Source: Pseudanabaena mucicola FACHB-723 (GTDB lineage: Bacteria; Cyanobacteriota; Cyanobacteriia; Pseudanabaenales; Pseudanabaenaceae). From it: DNA of 38,289 nucleotides. The number at the start of each line of letters is the position of its first letter. Position 1 is the first letter of the stretch. Below the pieces are notes generated by a model. The model saw only the letters and a list, made by a program, of their open reading frames with translations, made no database searches and was not told the origin of the DNA. The stretch spans positions 1-38,289 of the forward strand of contig NZ_JACJQB010000032.1 of NCBI RefSeq assembly GCF_014696385.1. The letters are read 5' to 3'. Both the position numbers and the translations under genes were made by a program. Below, in pieces: positions 24,788 through 33,232 of this stretch.

Positions 24788-26129
24788 CCGCATTTTCCTG
24801 AAAGCACGCATATCCCTAGCACTGTGGTATGCAGGGGTGATGGGAGCAATTTTAGGGTTAGCAGGACTAGGTGCTTATCAAGTGATGGCTCATGCCCATT
24901 GGCAAGGTGTTGATCAAGAATTAGCCGCCGTATCGGGCAATCTCCATGATGCCCTAGAGCCAAATCTAAACCAGTCAGGAGAAATTAGCATTGATGTCCA
25001 ACAAATTTTGCCCAACCTCTGCATTATCGGTACAGTTTGCGCAAAGGAAGGCAATCGCCATGTTTTAGGCATCACCCAACATAAAAGTTACTACATCAAG
25101 CTTTTGGATAACTCAGGTCGCGTCCTTGCTACCGTTGGTAATCCTCTAGGGTCATCATCTTTGCCCCATACAGTGACAGCATGGCAAACTCTTAGTGATA
25201 CACAGGGCAACCGCTATCATCAAGTGTCTTTATCACTCAAAAATCGTGTAGGAGAACCTTGGGGATATATCCAAGTAGGTCGCTCTCTCCAAGATTATGA
25301 CCAACACCTCCAAGAGTCAAAACTCGCCCTACTAACAGGACTACCGATCACATTTTTGCTGGTGAGTATTGCTAGTTGGTATTTATCAAGCAAGGCAATT
25401 CGTCCTGTCTATACTTCCTATCAACAAATTCAGCAATTTACCGCCGATGCCGCCCACGAAATCCGCACCCCTCTTGCTTCTATCCGCGCCACCGTGGAGT
25501 CAGTCCTATTAAGTAACCAAATTTCTGAAGCAGATACCCGTGAAACTCTCCAAACCATTAATCGTCAGACAGTCCGACTCTCGCAGTTAGTCCAAGATTT
25601 GCTGATGCTGTCGCGCATGGACGTACAAGCTCCCCTGCCAATCCAAAAATCCTGTTGTCTGAATGATATCATCAGCGACTTAATCGAGGAACTAGCAGCA
25701 ATCTCGATGCAGGCAAAAATCACGATTAAATTAAAATTAATCAACCATATACCTATTTACGCAATTGGAAATGAAGAACAAATCTATCGCCTAATTTTCA
25801 ACATTTTCATTAATGCCATTCATTACACCCCCGCAGGTGGCACAGTTCAAATTGCTCTTGACACTAGCGATCGTCATGCTGTTGTCCGCATTGATGACAA
25901 CGGCATCGGCATCAACGCTGAAGATTTGCCCCATATTTTTGATCGCTTTTATCGCGCCCACAGTGATCGCTCCCGCCAAACAGGTGGCACGGGGCTAGGG
26001 CTAGCAATTGCGATCGCAATCGCCAAATCGCACCATGGCAATATTCAAGTTAATAGCCAACTAGGCAAAGGCAGTAGTTTCAGCATTCGCCTACCTCTTT
26101 GCGATCGAGCCAATTGCGATCGCACGTAG
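24777..26129 (+). CDS. rppB: Sensor histidine kinase, RppB/NrsS-like
   Basis: 450 residues with TM1 at about 13-37, an external sensor of about 145 residues containing Cys82 and Cys88, and TM2 at about 183-204. The H-box DAAHEIRTPLASIRAT places the phosphorylated His at 227. N, G1 and G2 boxes follow (NIFINAIHYT, DDNGIGI, GGTGLGLAIAIAI). There is no HAMP domain of normal length. It is encoded with its regulator in an 11-nt overlap. Nickel or redox sensing is taken from the RppB/NrsS family; no nrs-type efflux genes are nearby, so the target may differ here. Confidence 0.85.
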   Translation: MHHNRIFLKARISLALWYAGVMGAILGLAGLGAYQVMAHAHWQGVDQELAAVSGNLHDALEPNLNQSGEISIDVQQILPNLCIIGTVCAKEGNRHVLGITQHKSYYIKLLDNSGRVLATVGNPLGSSSLPHTVTAWQTLSDTQGNRYHQVSLSLKNRVGEPWGYIQVGRSLQDYDQHLQESKLALLTGLPITFLLVSIASWYLSSKAIRPVYTSYQQIQQFTADAAHEIRTPLASIRATVESVLLSNQISEADTRETLQTINRQTVRLSQLVQDLLMLSRMDVQAPLPIQKSCCLNDIISDLIEELAAISMQAKITIKLKLINHIPIYAIGNEEQIYRLIFNIFINAIHYTPAGGTVQIALDTSDRHAVVRIDDNGIGINAEDLPHIFDRFYRAHSDRSRQTGGTGLGLAIAIAIAKSHHGNIQVNSQLGKGSSFSIRLPLCDRANCDRT

Positions 26130-26312
26130 TGATTTTCTGCTCAATTTATTGCTCTTAATTTATCTAAAATATTTATAAGCCAAGTCAATTTTAGGCAAAT
26201 TAAAATTAAATTTCAAAATTTTGTGGATCATAGTTTGATCTATCAATGTATGCTTGATCTCAGTTTCTTTATTCACGAGAGGTTACAAAACATTGAATAT
26301 ATATACATACAT

Positions 26313-26352
26313 ATCAAAAAAGCCAGTGACTACAACTCACTAGCTTTTTGAT
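26313..26352. terminator. Stem-loop after the rppAB-like pair
   Basis: ATCAAAAAAGCCAGTGA (26313-26329) pairs with TCACTAGCTTTTTGAT (26337-26352), with one bulged A and one G-U. The outer stem is A/T-rich on both sides, so it can end transcripts in either direction. It separates the two-component pair from the iteron region. The stretch 26130-26312 before it is strongly A/T-rich and holds no gene. Confidence 0.65.
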
Positions 26353-26447
26353 GACCTGAAGGTCTTATTAAGTATTCTTATCCCAATCAGAGACTTGATC
26401 AGAGCTTAATCAGGAAAGAATAGAAAAAACAGAAACAGATCAGAAAT

Positions 26448-26573
26448 GAACAATAACCGGAGATGAACAGTAACCGGAAATGAACATCAAATGAAAACAG
26501 AAAACGGACATTAATCAGGAACAGACATTAATCAAAAATGAACATCAATCAGGAATGAACATTAATCATTAAT
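26448..26573. repeat. Iteron array, seven 17-bp direct repeats; probable replication origin
   Basis: Units of 17 bp, best form GAACATTAATCAGGAAT, lie head to tail at 26448, 26465 and 26482, then after a 7-bp spacer at 26506, 26523, 26540 and 26557. The middle TTAATCAGG part is kept best in units 4-7. Degenerate GAATCAGGAAT-like units continue to about 26650. The array sits 350 bp upstream of a CyRepA1-like replication gene and is flanked by A/T-rich DNA, the layout of an iteron-controlled plasmid origin. Single related sites at 26802-26811 (inverted) and 26831-26840 lie nearer the rep start and may serve autoregulation. Confidence 0.85.
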
Positions 26574-26607
26574 CACGAACTGAAAGAATCAGAAGCCGAA
26601 AAAAATC

Positions 26608-26805
26608 GGAAACGGATAGAATCAGGAATATACAGAATCAGAAACATACAAACATTTAAACGGATGTATGGCTTTCGAGGGCAATTTCGATCCTGTGTTC
26701 TATCTTAATACAAGATAAGAGTTTCGCAACAGTTTTTGTTATAATTTTTTGCCAAATTTTGTACAAATAAACTGCCCGCTAAAGCTAAATCATCTATCCG
26801 TTTCC
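26608..26805. repeat. 13-bp inverted repeat flanking the A/T-rich part of the origin
   Basis: GGAAACGGATAGA at 26608-26620 recurs inverted at 26793-26805, bounding a 170-bp A/T-rich segment. Both copies adjoin iteron-like TCAGG sequences. This could mark a Rep-binding or melting zone of the origin, or promote looping of the rep promoter. Confidence 0.55.
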
Positions 26806-26926
26806 TGATTAAAAACCCTACAAACTTTATAATCAGGACATCTCAAGTGTTAGACAAATTTTTAGCCCCACTGTGGCAGACCAATAAAAAAATTGTAAAA
26901 AATCTGATAATTGGAGGACAAAAATA

Positions 26927-29900
26927 ATGTCCTCTACGAATAATCAGTATTCAAGCAGTAAATTTTCACCATCAAAAGCCCATACTCCCTGCCCAATCTG
27001 CGAAGATACCAAGGGCAAATGTCGAATTGCCGCCAATGATGATAGTTTTGTGCTCTGCATGACCCATCCCCTCGATGTTGGGCGATCGGATTGGCGCTAT
27101 CTTGGCGAGACGAAAGGTAGCTATTACGCAGGTAAATATGTCCGATTACGTGCCGAGTCTTCATCGGAGCAAGCAGCACGTCGCCTCGACCATCTCCAGC
27201 GTCGCCTTGCCCATCAAAAAACTCAAAGGGAAAGCCGCAAAAAATTACCTTCTGCTTCTCAAAAACATCGTTTGTATCAAGGCTATTTGACAAGTTTGGT
27301 TTTAGATAATCTAGACAAAACCGATTTGCTCTCAAGGGGCTTATCCGAGACTGAAATCACCCAACTTGGCGCAAAATCTACCCAGTCTGGCTACATCTTG
27401 CCGATTCGCAACCCTGAACGCCAAATCCTCGGCTTTCAAATCCGATTTCGTGAGCAAACATCAGGTCGCTATCGCTGGCATAAACCCCTAGGCATTCCTG
27501 CCCATCAAAATAATGGTGAATTACCGCTAGCCTTCTATGGTCAGTTGCTAGTAGCCGCCGATCGCGTAGTTTTAGTTGAGGGGACTGGGGTTAAGCCCTA
27601 TCTCGCCTCAAAACTGCGAAACTGCCCTGCTATCGGCGCTTCTGGCGGTCAGTTTCTATCCAGTCAGAAAACTTTGCAATCCTATTTGGCGATGATTGGC
27701 AGTAACCCTGAGTTTTCGCGCATAGAATATGCGATCGATGCGGGTGATGTCGCCAATCCTGCGGTGATGCGCCGCCATGAAAAGAATCTGGATTTAATCA
27801 AAGAGCTTGGCTATCGCATTGATGTGCTGTGGTGGGGACAGTTTGCCAAAACCGATGGTGATATTGATGAAATCGCTAGCAACACCGATATTCAAATACT
27901 CAACGTCGAGCAATTCTTTCAAATTGCTAATTATCAGCCTCAACCAAAATTTTCACCTTTTACTTGGTTGCGATCGCAACTTTTCCCCCAACCAAAATCG
28001 CAAGGATTTGCCCAGCGATCTATACCTAAGCAAGAATCGCGAACTCAAAACCCTACTTTTAAGTATGCCGAAGGTCAAAGGCTCGATACTTGGCGCAGTG
28101 TTTTAAAACACCAAAAACATGTCCTTGATGCATCTTTTACTGGCACTGGTAAGAGTTATGATGCGGGGCGTTTGCGTCCTGAATCATTGGACGGCATTGA
28201 GCAGGTGATCTACATCTCCACGGATTCTCGCAACGTCACAACAACCACTTTACAAGATTGGACACTTTTACCTGCTCGTCATAATGGTCTCACCATCAAG
28301 TCGGGTAAATTGCGCCGTACCCAACAGGGGGACTCATTACATACACAGGCAAATTGCTCACGAACTGGCGCAATTTCAGCTCTACGCGACAAAGCTATTT
28401 CTGATACTAAGGTCATTTGTGAGACTTGCCCTTTACTTAATGCTTGTCGTGGAAGTTCAGGTGATGGATTTGGATTTAGACATCAGAGGGCGATCGCCTT
28501 TCGCGCAAATATTTTGCGATCGCACCCAATGAGCTTACCTAACCCTGATGAATATGACTATTCCAAAACTCTTTTAATTTGGGAAGAAGTATCCCAAAGT
28601 TTAACCACCCTGCGTCAGATTGCTGTCGATGAGGCGGATGTGGATAAAGCAATCTCCATACTCTTGCGCTCCGATCTAGAGCATAAACAACAGGTAATTG
28701 AGATATTACTCAAGTTGCATAAACTACTAAAGGATAAGTCTTACCATGGCCTCAGTTTTGATCAAATCAAAGCCGCAATTCCTGAACTAGTCGATACAAA
28801 CTTATTGGCAGATTTACTCAAACCTGATTTATCAATACTCGATACTGTCGATGGGATTGCAGAGTCGGAATTTGAATCAGCAAAGGGCAAGGATAAACAA
28901 GAACTAGCTCGTCTCCATCGGCTCTTAAAGAGGGAAACTACCCTCAGTTCCCTAGAGATTGAGCGCAAGATCAATAATGAAGTTTTAAAGCAATGGTTAG
29001 TGGAATTTCTTGATATCCTCTCTGGCAAAATCACCCATGGTGATCTGCATATTCAGTATGGAAAATTGACAATATCCTTAGCTGACTATCGACTGCGTGA
29101 TATTGCCCATCAAGCCGCCAGTAATCTCTACCTAGACGCAACCATCGATATCACCGACCTTCAGTTGCGCCTAAATGCTTCTGTACAGGTTATTCAACAG
29201 ATGGGTAATTTAGTCATGCCGAAGATCTTGCAGGTGCATAATCTGGGACGTTTAGGATTGCAACGCAGTGAAGGACAAATTGCCAAGGTGGAGACAATTA
29301 TTAAGCATCTGACAGATCTTGACCCATCAACGAAGGTGATTGATTTTAAAAGATTCGCCAAGTTAGAGCAGGGAGTTTGGTTTCGAGATTCCCGTGGCTC
29401 TAATGACTTTAAGGATGCGCGAACTTTGATCATTGTCGGCACACCCTGCGCAAATCTTGCCATGCTCCGCGCTGAGTTTGTTGCCCTCACAGGCATCCAT
29501 CCACAACTACAGGACAAGGCATTTGCAGCATTTATCCATCGGCATATTCTGGCAACAATTCAGCAATGTCTGGGGCGCAAAGCAGGCGATCGCTACAATC
29601 AAGGCGACAGGATTTATTTTCTATCGGATTTTGATCTGGGCGACATTCCCTCTACCCTGATGAAAGCAGGGGAAATTACCCCAGAAGCAATGACTAAATT
29701 AGAGTTATTCCAAAATCAAGTAACCGCAGTCATTAATTCAGTAACCGATGCAGGATTTGATTTAGTTAATGCTTCAGAACGGCAACTGAGCGACTTTCTA
29801 GGAATAAAACGAGGCTCATTACTGCATCATTTTGAGTGGATCAATCCGTTATTAAAGGATCTATATAACAAAATGATCCATGGGTTTCCTGAAATTTTAC

Positions 29901-30127
29901 CCTCATTGGATGATCCCCATGATTTACAGCAATTAGACTTTTGGGTTGGTGCTTCCGAGCATTTTCTGCGGGAGCCGATCACGATTAATCAGACCCTCTC
30001 AGGGATTTTTGAGTTCTTCGATGGCTATATTCCCCGTCATCTGCATCCCTATATAATCACTAAGTTATCTTCCTTTGCTTTAGATCGACTGCTATTAGCC
30101 TTGTCTTTAGTGGCAGTACGCGAATAG
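26927..30127 (+). CDS. CyRepA1-like plasmid replication protein
   Basis: 1066 residues; start supported by GGAGG 9 nt upstream. An N-terminal zinc-ribbon-like site (Cys22, Cys25, Cys32, Cys44, His47) resembles primase CHC2 fingers. A TOPRIM-like DUF3854-type domain follows at about 200-275, with LVEGTGVKPYLA and AIDAGD as the likely metal-binding acidic motifs. A helicase-like part begins with the P-loop SFTGTGKSYDAG near 403-410, then a Cys cluster (CETCPLLNAC, near 497) and an acidic strand LLIWEE near 550. This order is that of the large cyanobacterial plasmid replication proteins called CyRepA1. It would bind the upstream iterons and prime or unwind the origin. No stop or frameshift is seen, so it looks intact. 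The functional assignment rests on domain order and context. Confidence 0.8.
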   Translation: MSSTNNQYSSSKFSPSKAHTPCPICEDTKGKCRIAANDDSFVLCMTHPLDVGRSDWRYLGETKGSYYAGKYVRLRAESSSEQAARRLDHLQRRLAHQKTQRESRKKLPSASQKHRLYQGYLTSLVLDNLDKTDLLSRGLSETEITQLGAKSTQSGYILPIRNPERQILGFQIRFREQTSGRYRWHKPLGIPAHQNNGELPLAFYGQLLVAADRVVLVEGTGVKPYLASKLRNCPAIGASGGQFLSSQKTLQSYLAMIGSNPEFSRIEYAIDAGDVANPAVMRRHEKNLDLIKELGYRIDVLWWGQFAKTDGDIDEIASNTDIQILNVEQFFQIANYQPQPKFSPFTWLRSQLFPQPKSQGFAQRSIPKQESRTQNPTFKYAEGQRLDTWRSVLKHQKHVLDASFTGTGKSYDAGRLRPESLDGIEQVIYISTDSRNVTTTTLQDWTLLPARHNGLTIKSGKLRRTQQGDSLHTQANCSRTGAISALRDKAISDTKVICETCPLLNACRGSSGDGFGFRHQRAIAFRANILRSHPMSLPNPDEYDYSKTLLIWEEVSQSLTTLRQIAVDEADVDKAISILLRSDLEHKQQVIEILLKLHKLLKDKSYHGLSFDQIKAAIPELVDTNLLADLLKPDLSILDTVDGIAESEFESAKGKDKQELARLHRLLKRETTLSSLEIERKINNEVLKQWLVEFLDILSGKITHGDLHIQYGKLTISLADYRLRDIAHQAASNLYLDATIDITDLQLRLNASVQVIQQMGNLVMPKILQVHNLGRLGLQRSEGQIAKVETIIKHLTDLDPSTKVIDFKRFAKLEQGVWFRDSRGSNDFKDARTLIIVGTPCANLAMLRAEFVALTGIHPQLQDKAFAAFIHRHILATIQQCLGRKAGDRYNQGDRIYFLSDFDLGDIPSTLMKAGEITPEAMTKLELFQNQVTAVINSVTDAGFDLVNASERQLSDFLGIKRGSLLHHFEWINPLLKDLYNKMIHGFPEILPSLDDPHDLQQLDFWVGASEHFLREPITINQTLSGIFEFFDGYIPRHLHPYIITKLSSFALDRLLLALSLVAVRE

Positions 30128-30130
30128 TCA

Positions 30131-30164
30131 ACAGAGGTAATCCATGAAGTTGGCTTATCTCTGT
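30131..30164. terminator. Stem-loop between convergent rep and kinase genes
   Basis: ACAGAGGTAA (30131-30140) pairs with TTATCTCTGT (30155-30164) over 10 positions with one G-U. It lies in the 27-bp gap and runs into the kinase stop codon, so it may end both transcripts. Confidence 0.45.
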
Positions 30165-31258
30165 AAACAAAAACGAAATATGCTACCTACTTGTAGTTGG
30201 CTAGTAACTTCAATTTTGCCGCCCAGTAATTCCACTAAAGATTGCGTAATTGCCAACCCAATTCCTGTTCCTCCCGAACGGCGCGATCTTGCTTTATCGG
30301 CACGCCAAAAGCGCTTAAATACATAGGGTAAATCTTCGATCGCAATGCCAATACCTGAGTCTTGCACTTCAATCCAGATGCGATCGCAATCGTCGTCATA
30401 GGTGCGAATCGTAATTTTGCCTGCCTCTGTATATTGGATCGCATTGCCAATCAAATTGACTAAGATTTGTTCTAGACAGTCGTGATCGGTGATTACTGTC
30501 TCGATACTTGATTGGTAATCAAGCTCTAGTGACAGATCTTCAGATACTTGTTCCGCAAATCTTTCCACCAATGTGGTTAATAGGGGTTTAATTGCGATCG
30601 CAGTGGGCTTGAGTGGGATTGTCCCAGCCTGAGCCTTCGATAGTTCTTGGAGATTATTGACCAAGCGTTCTAGCCGTCGATTTTCCTTAATCAGATCTTG
30701 ATAGAGTTCTGGTGAAGGCTGAGTTTTTCCTTCCAAGAGTCGCTCTAGATAGCCACGGGTGACTGTGAGCGGAGTCCTTAACTCATGGGTCATATCGCTG
30801 ATCAGTTCACTGCGCTTTTGTTCAGAATCCTCCAACCCATTTGCCATCACATTAAAACTTTGACTGAGGTAGTCGATTTCAGGAATTTCACTGTTGGGCA
30901 TGCGGACTTTAAAGTTGCCTTCGCGAAACTCCTGTGTGACCGATGTGATTTGTTGTAATGGCGTGCGAATTCTGCGGGCAACTAGATAACTGAGTCCTAG
31001 TGAACCTAATGCTCCTAGTGCCAGTGAGATGCTCATACTCCTTCCCCAAGAGCTATGAAATTCTCCAATGATTAACTTTTTTTCAGTTTTTGAATCAATG
31101 TCTAATAGACCTTGGTTTCGCATTTCTTGAATGCGGCGATCAAATAGGAGGGGATTGATGGAAACTCCGCTCAAGGTCACAATTACCATGCTCAGTACCA
31201 CTACCAATAGGTGAGAAAATAACAGGCGTGTCCGTAAATTTGGTTTAGCCATTGCCAT
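30155..31258 (-). CDS. Sensor histidine kinase (HAMP, BaeS-like)
   Basis: About 367 residues from 31258; ATGs at 31252 and 31282 are alternatives. TM1 is near the N-terminus (HLLVVVLSMVIVTLSGVSI), a short external loop follows, and TM2 (ISLALGALGSLGLSYLVA) leads to a HAMP linker (RRIRTPLQQITSVTQEFREGNF). The H-box SDMTHELRTPLTVTRG has its phospho-His near residue 158. N and G boxes are NLIGNAIQYT, QDSGIGI and GGTGIGLAIT. It pairs with the upstream regulator gene, overlapping it by about 14 nt. The signal is unknown. Confidence 0.88.
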   Translation of the reverse strand: MAMAKPNLRTRLLFSHLLVVVLSMVIVTLSGVSINPLLFDRRIQEMRNQGLLDIDSKTEKKLIIGEFHSSWGRSMSISLALGALGSLGLSYLVARRIRTPLQQITSVTQEFREGNFKVRMPNSEIPEIDYLSQSFNVMANGLEDSEQKRSELISDMTHELRTPLTVTRGYLERLLEGKTQPSPELYQDLIKENRRLERLVNNLQELSKAQAGTIPLKPTAIAIKPLLTTLVERFAEQVSEDLSLELDYQSSIETVITDHDCLEQILVNLIGNAIQYTEAGKITIRTYDDDCDRIWIEVQDSGIGIAIEDLPYVFKRFWRADKARSRRSGGTGIGLAITQSLVELLGGKIEVTSQLQVGSIFRFCLQR

Positions 31259-31949
31259 CCTCAAATTTATAGCCAACGCCACTTACGGTCTTGATAAAGG
31301 TTGGCTGGCTACTGTCAAATTCTACTTTTTTGCGAAGTCTTGCCACATGGCTATCCACAACCCGATCTTCACCAAAGAAGTCATCGCCCCATAGTTTCTC
31401 AATCAATTGAGCGCGACTCCAAACGCGATTAGGATAGCTGAGGAAGGTGGACAATAGCTTAAATTCGATCGCAGTTAGCTCTAGTACCTCAGAATTATGA
31501 TTACTGTGACGAGTGGCAATGCGGCGATCGAGATCAATCTCAAAATTTTGAGTCTTATAAATCTGGACAGGCTCTAAATGGCGTAAACTGCGGCGCAACA
31601 CTGCCCGAACTCGCGCCGCCAATTCACGGGGGCTAAAGGGTTTCACCATATAGTCATCAACCCCAGTGGATAGACCAATAATGCGATCGATCTCTTCCCC
31701 CTTAGCAGTCAACATGATGATGTAGGGATCTTTGATCGATTTGTTTTGGCGAATCCGCGAACAAATTTCTAAGCCGTCCATGCCTGGTAACATCCGATCT
31801 AACACAATCAAATCTGGCTGAGTCTTTTGAACGAGATCCAGAGCCACTAGTCCATTGTCAACGGATTGACATTCAAAATTTTCCTCTTCTAAGGTTTGCT
31901 GGATCAGATGTCGGATTTCCGAGTCATCTTCAACGATCAAAATTTTCAT
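31245..31949 (-). CDS. OmpR/PhoB-family response regulator
   Basis: 234 residues from the ATG at 31949, which gives the standard N-terminus MKILIVEDDSEIRH; a longer frame to 32063 has no family similarity. Phospho-acceptor Asp51 lies in VLDRMLPGMDG, with Lys in YMVKPFSPREL. The C-terminal winged helix ends FIKTVSGVGYKFE. It is cotranscribed with the kinase gene that follows. A divergent small-protein gene lies upstream, and the shared 215-bp region holds two TTGACA hexamers 21 bp apart, which could be promoter elements or direct-repeat binding sites for this regulator. Confidence 0.92.
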   Translation of the reverse strand: MKILIVEDDSEIRHLIQQTLEEENFECQSVDNGLVALDLVQKTQPDLIVLDRMLPGMDGLEICSRIRQNKSIKDPYIIMLTAKGEEIDRIIGLSTGVDDYMVKPFSPRELAARVRAVLRRSLRHLEPVQIYKTQNFEIDLDRRIATRHSNHNSEVLELTAIEFKLLSTFLSYPNRVWSRAQLIEKLWGDDFFGEDRVVDSHVARLRKKVEFDSSQPTFIKTVSGVGYKFEDGNG

Positions 31950-32164
31950 AGGACGCGCTATTTTCCCCTTAGTTAGCTTTGAAATACCTTGTATTTTATA
32001 GTGCGGTAATGAAACCATCTTGAAATAAGCAGTTGCAAATTTGCTCTGACACAAAATTGACACAACTACATCAAGTCTTTGACATGTCTCTTAGATAGAT
32101 TGAATACATCGCTGCAGAGCTAGTCTCCAAAGCTAATTCAGTTAATTCAAGCAGAGAAAAAACA

Positions 32165-32257
32165 ATGTCAGCAACTCACTTCATCGGATTCGTGTTCAAG
32201 TTCTACACTGTGACTCTTTCGATTTTGGTTGTTTCTAATGCTATTTCAACCCTATAA
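32165..32257 (+). CDS. Candidate 30-residue single-span membrane protein
   Basis: ATG at 32165 to TAA at 32257 encodes 30 residues with the hydrophobic core FKFYTVTLSILVVSNAI, enough for one membrane helix. There is no strong ribosome-binding site, only a purine-rich GCAGAGAAAA stretch. It is divergent from the response regulator gene and convergent with the fructosamine-kinase-family gene. TTGACA at about 32080 followed by an A/T-rich hexamer gives a plausible promoter. Many tiny membrane proteins in cyanobacteria serve photosystem or stress complexes, but no family is recognised here. It may be chance. Confidence 0.4.
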   Translation: MSATHFIGFVFKFYTVTLSILVVSNAISTL

Positions 32258-32295
32258 ATGCCAAAAACATCATAGAAACGTCTTAGCACAAATAG

Positions 32296-33162
32296 TTATA
32301 CTTTATTTGCTGTAAGATTATGAATCATCCGATTGGCTTGAGAGCTATAGCCGCCACCAAAGAGGTTGAAGTGATTGAGGATGTGATACAGATTGTAGAG
32401 AATTTTCCGTTTCTCATATCCCGCATCTAAAGGATAAGTGGATTGATAGGCGCTATAAAACTGGTTCGGAAAGCCGCCAAACAACTCAGTCATCGCCAGA
32501 TCCACTTCGCGATCGCCAAAATAAAGGGCAGGATCAAAAATCACAGGTTCACCATCCACAAAAGCCGCATTGCCACCCCACAGATCACCATGCACCATCG
32601 AAGGTTGAGGCCGATAGCCCTCAAAAAGTTTTGGTACAGCGTTATAAATTTTTTCCTCGGCGATCGTAGGTTGCCACCCCTTGCGTTTGGCAAGCTGGAT
32701 TTGAAAACTAAGTCGATATTCAATCCAAAAACTAACCCAATCTTTAGTCCAGTGATTTATTTGGGGCGTTGATCCGATCACATTATTTTGCTCCCAGCCA
32801 AAGCCGCGATCGCAATTAATTCGATGCATAGCCGCCAAGTTGCGCCCCATTGCTTCCCAGTTTTGCTTACCACCAAAATCAAAATTTTCCATGACTAGAT
32901 AGGCAGCATTACCCGCAGTTCCCCAACAAATTGGCAGCGGCACACGAATTGTCTGCGTGTCATACATTTGTTGCAGGGCTAGTGCTTCAGTTGTAAACAT
33001 ATCAAGGCAATCAGCGCGATTAGTTTTGACAAAAAAATGCCGATCGTGATCGGATACTCGCATCGCCTGATTAATGCATCCACCCGACTGCGCCTGTGTG
33101 CGATCGCAATTAAATTTTTGACCTGTTGCCTGTGAAATCGCGATCACAATTTCTTCCCACAT
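32296..33162 (-). CDS. Fructosamine kinase family protein
   Basis: 288 residues. Kinase-like features of the FN3K family are the N-terminal GGCINQA loop, Lys46 in FFVKTNRA, Glu59, VMENFDF, the catalytic HGDLWGGN (His191, Asp193), and the metal-binding FDPALYFGDREVDLAM (Asp210). The family phosphorylates sugars attached to protein amines, leading to their removal (deglycation). It stands alone on the minus strand, 70 bp downstream of adenine deaminase. Confidence 0.92.
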   Translation of the reverse strand: MWEEIVIAISQATGQKFNCDRTQAQSGGCINQAMRVSDHDRHFFVKTNRADCLDMFTTEALALQQMYDTQTIRVPLPICWGTAGNAAYLVMENFDFGGKQNWEAMGRNLAAMHRINCDRGFGWEQNNVIGSTPQINHWTKDWVSFWIEYRLSFQIQLAKRKGWQPTIAEEKIYNAVPKLFEGYRPQPSMVHGDLWGGNAAFVDGEPVIFDPALYFGDREVDLAMTELFGGFPNQFYSAYQSTYPLDAGYEKRKILYNLYHILNHFNLFGGGYSSQANRMIHNLTANKV

Positions 33163-33232
33163 GACTTTGCTCCGTAAGTAAACTTAAAACCTAGTAATTA
33201 TGCTGCCCGCATAACCATCAATATTGTTGACA

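Noticed and set aside
26448-26573. CRISPR array as an explanation for the 17-bp repeats
   Set aside because: Units are contiguous without unique spacers and too short; the adjacent replication gene fits iterons much better.
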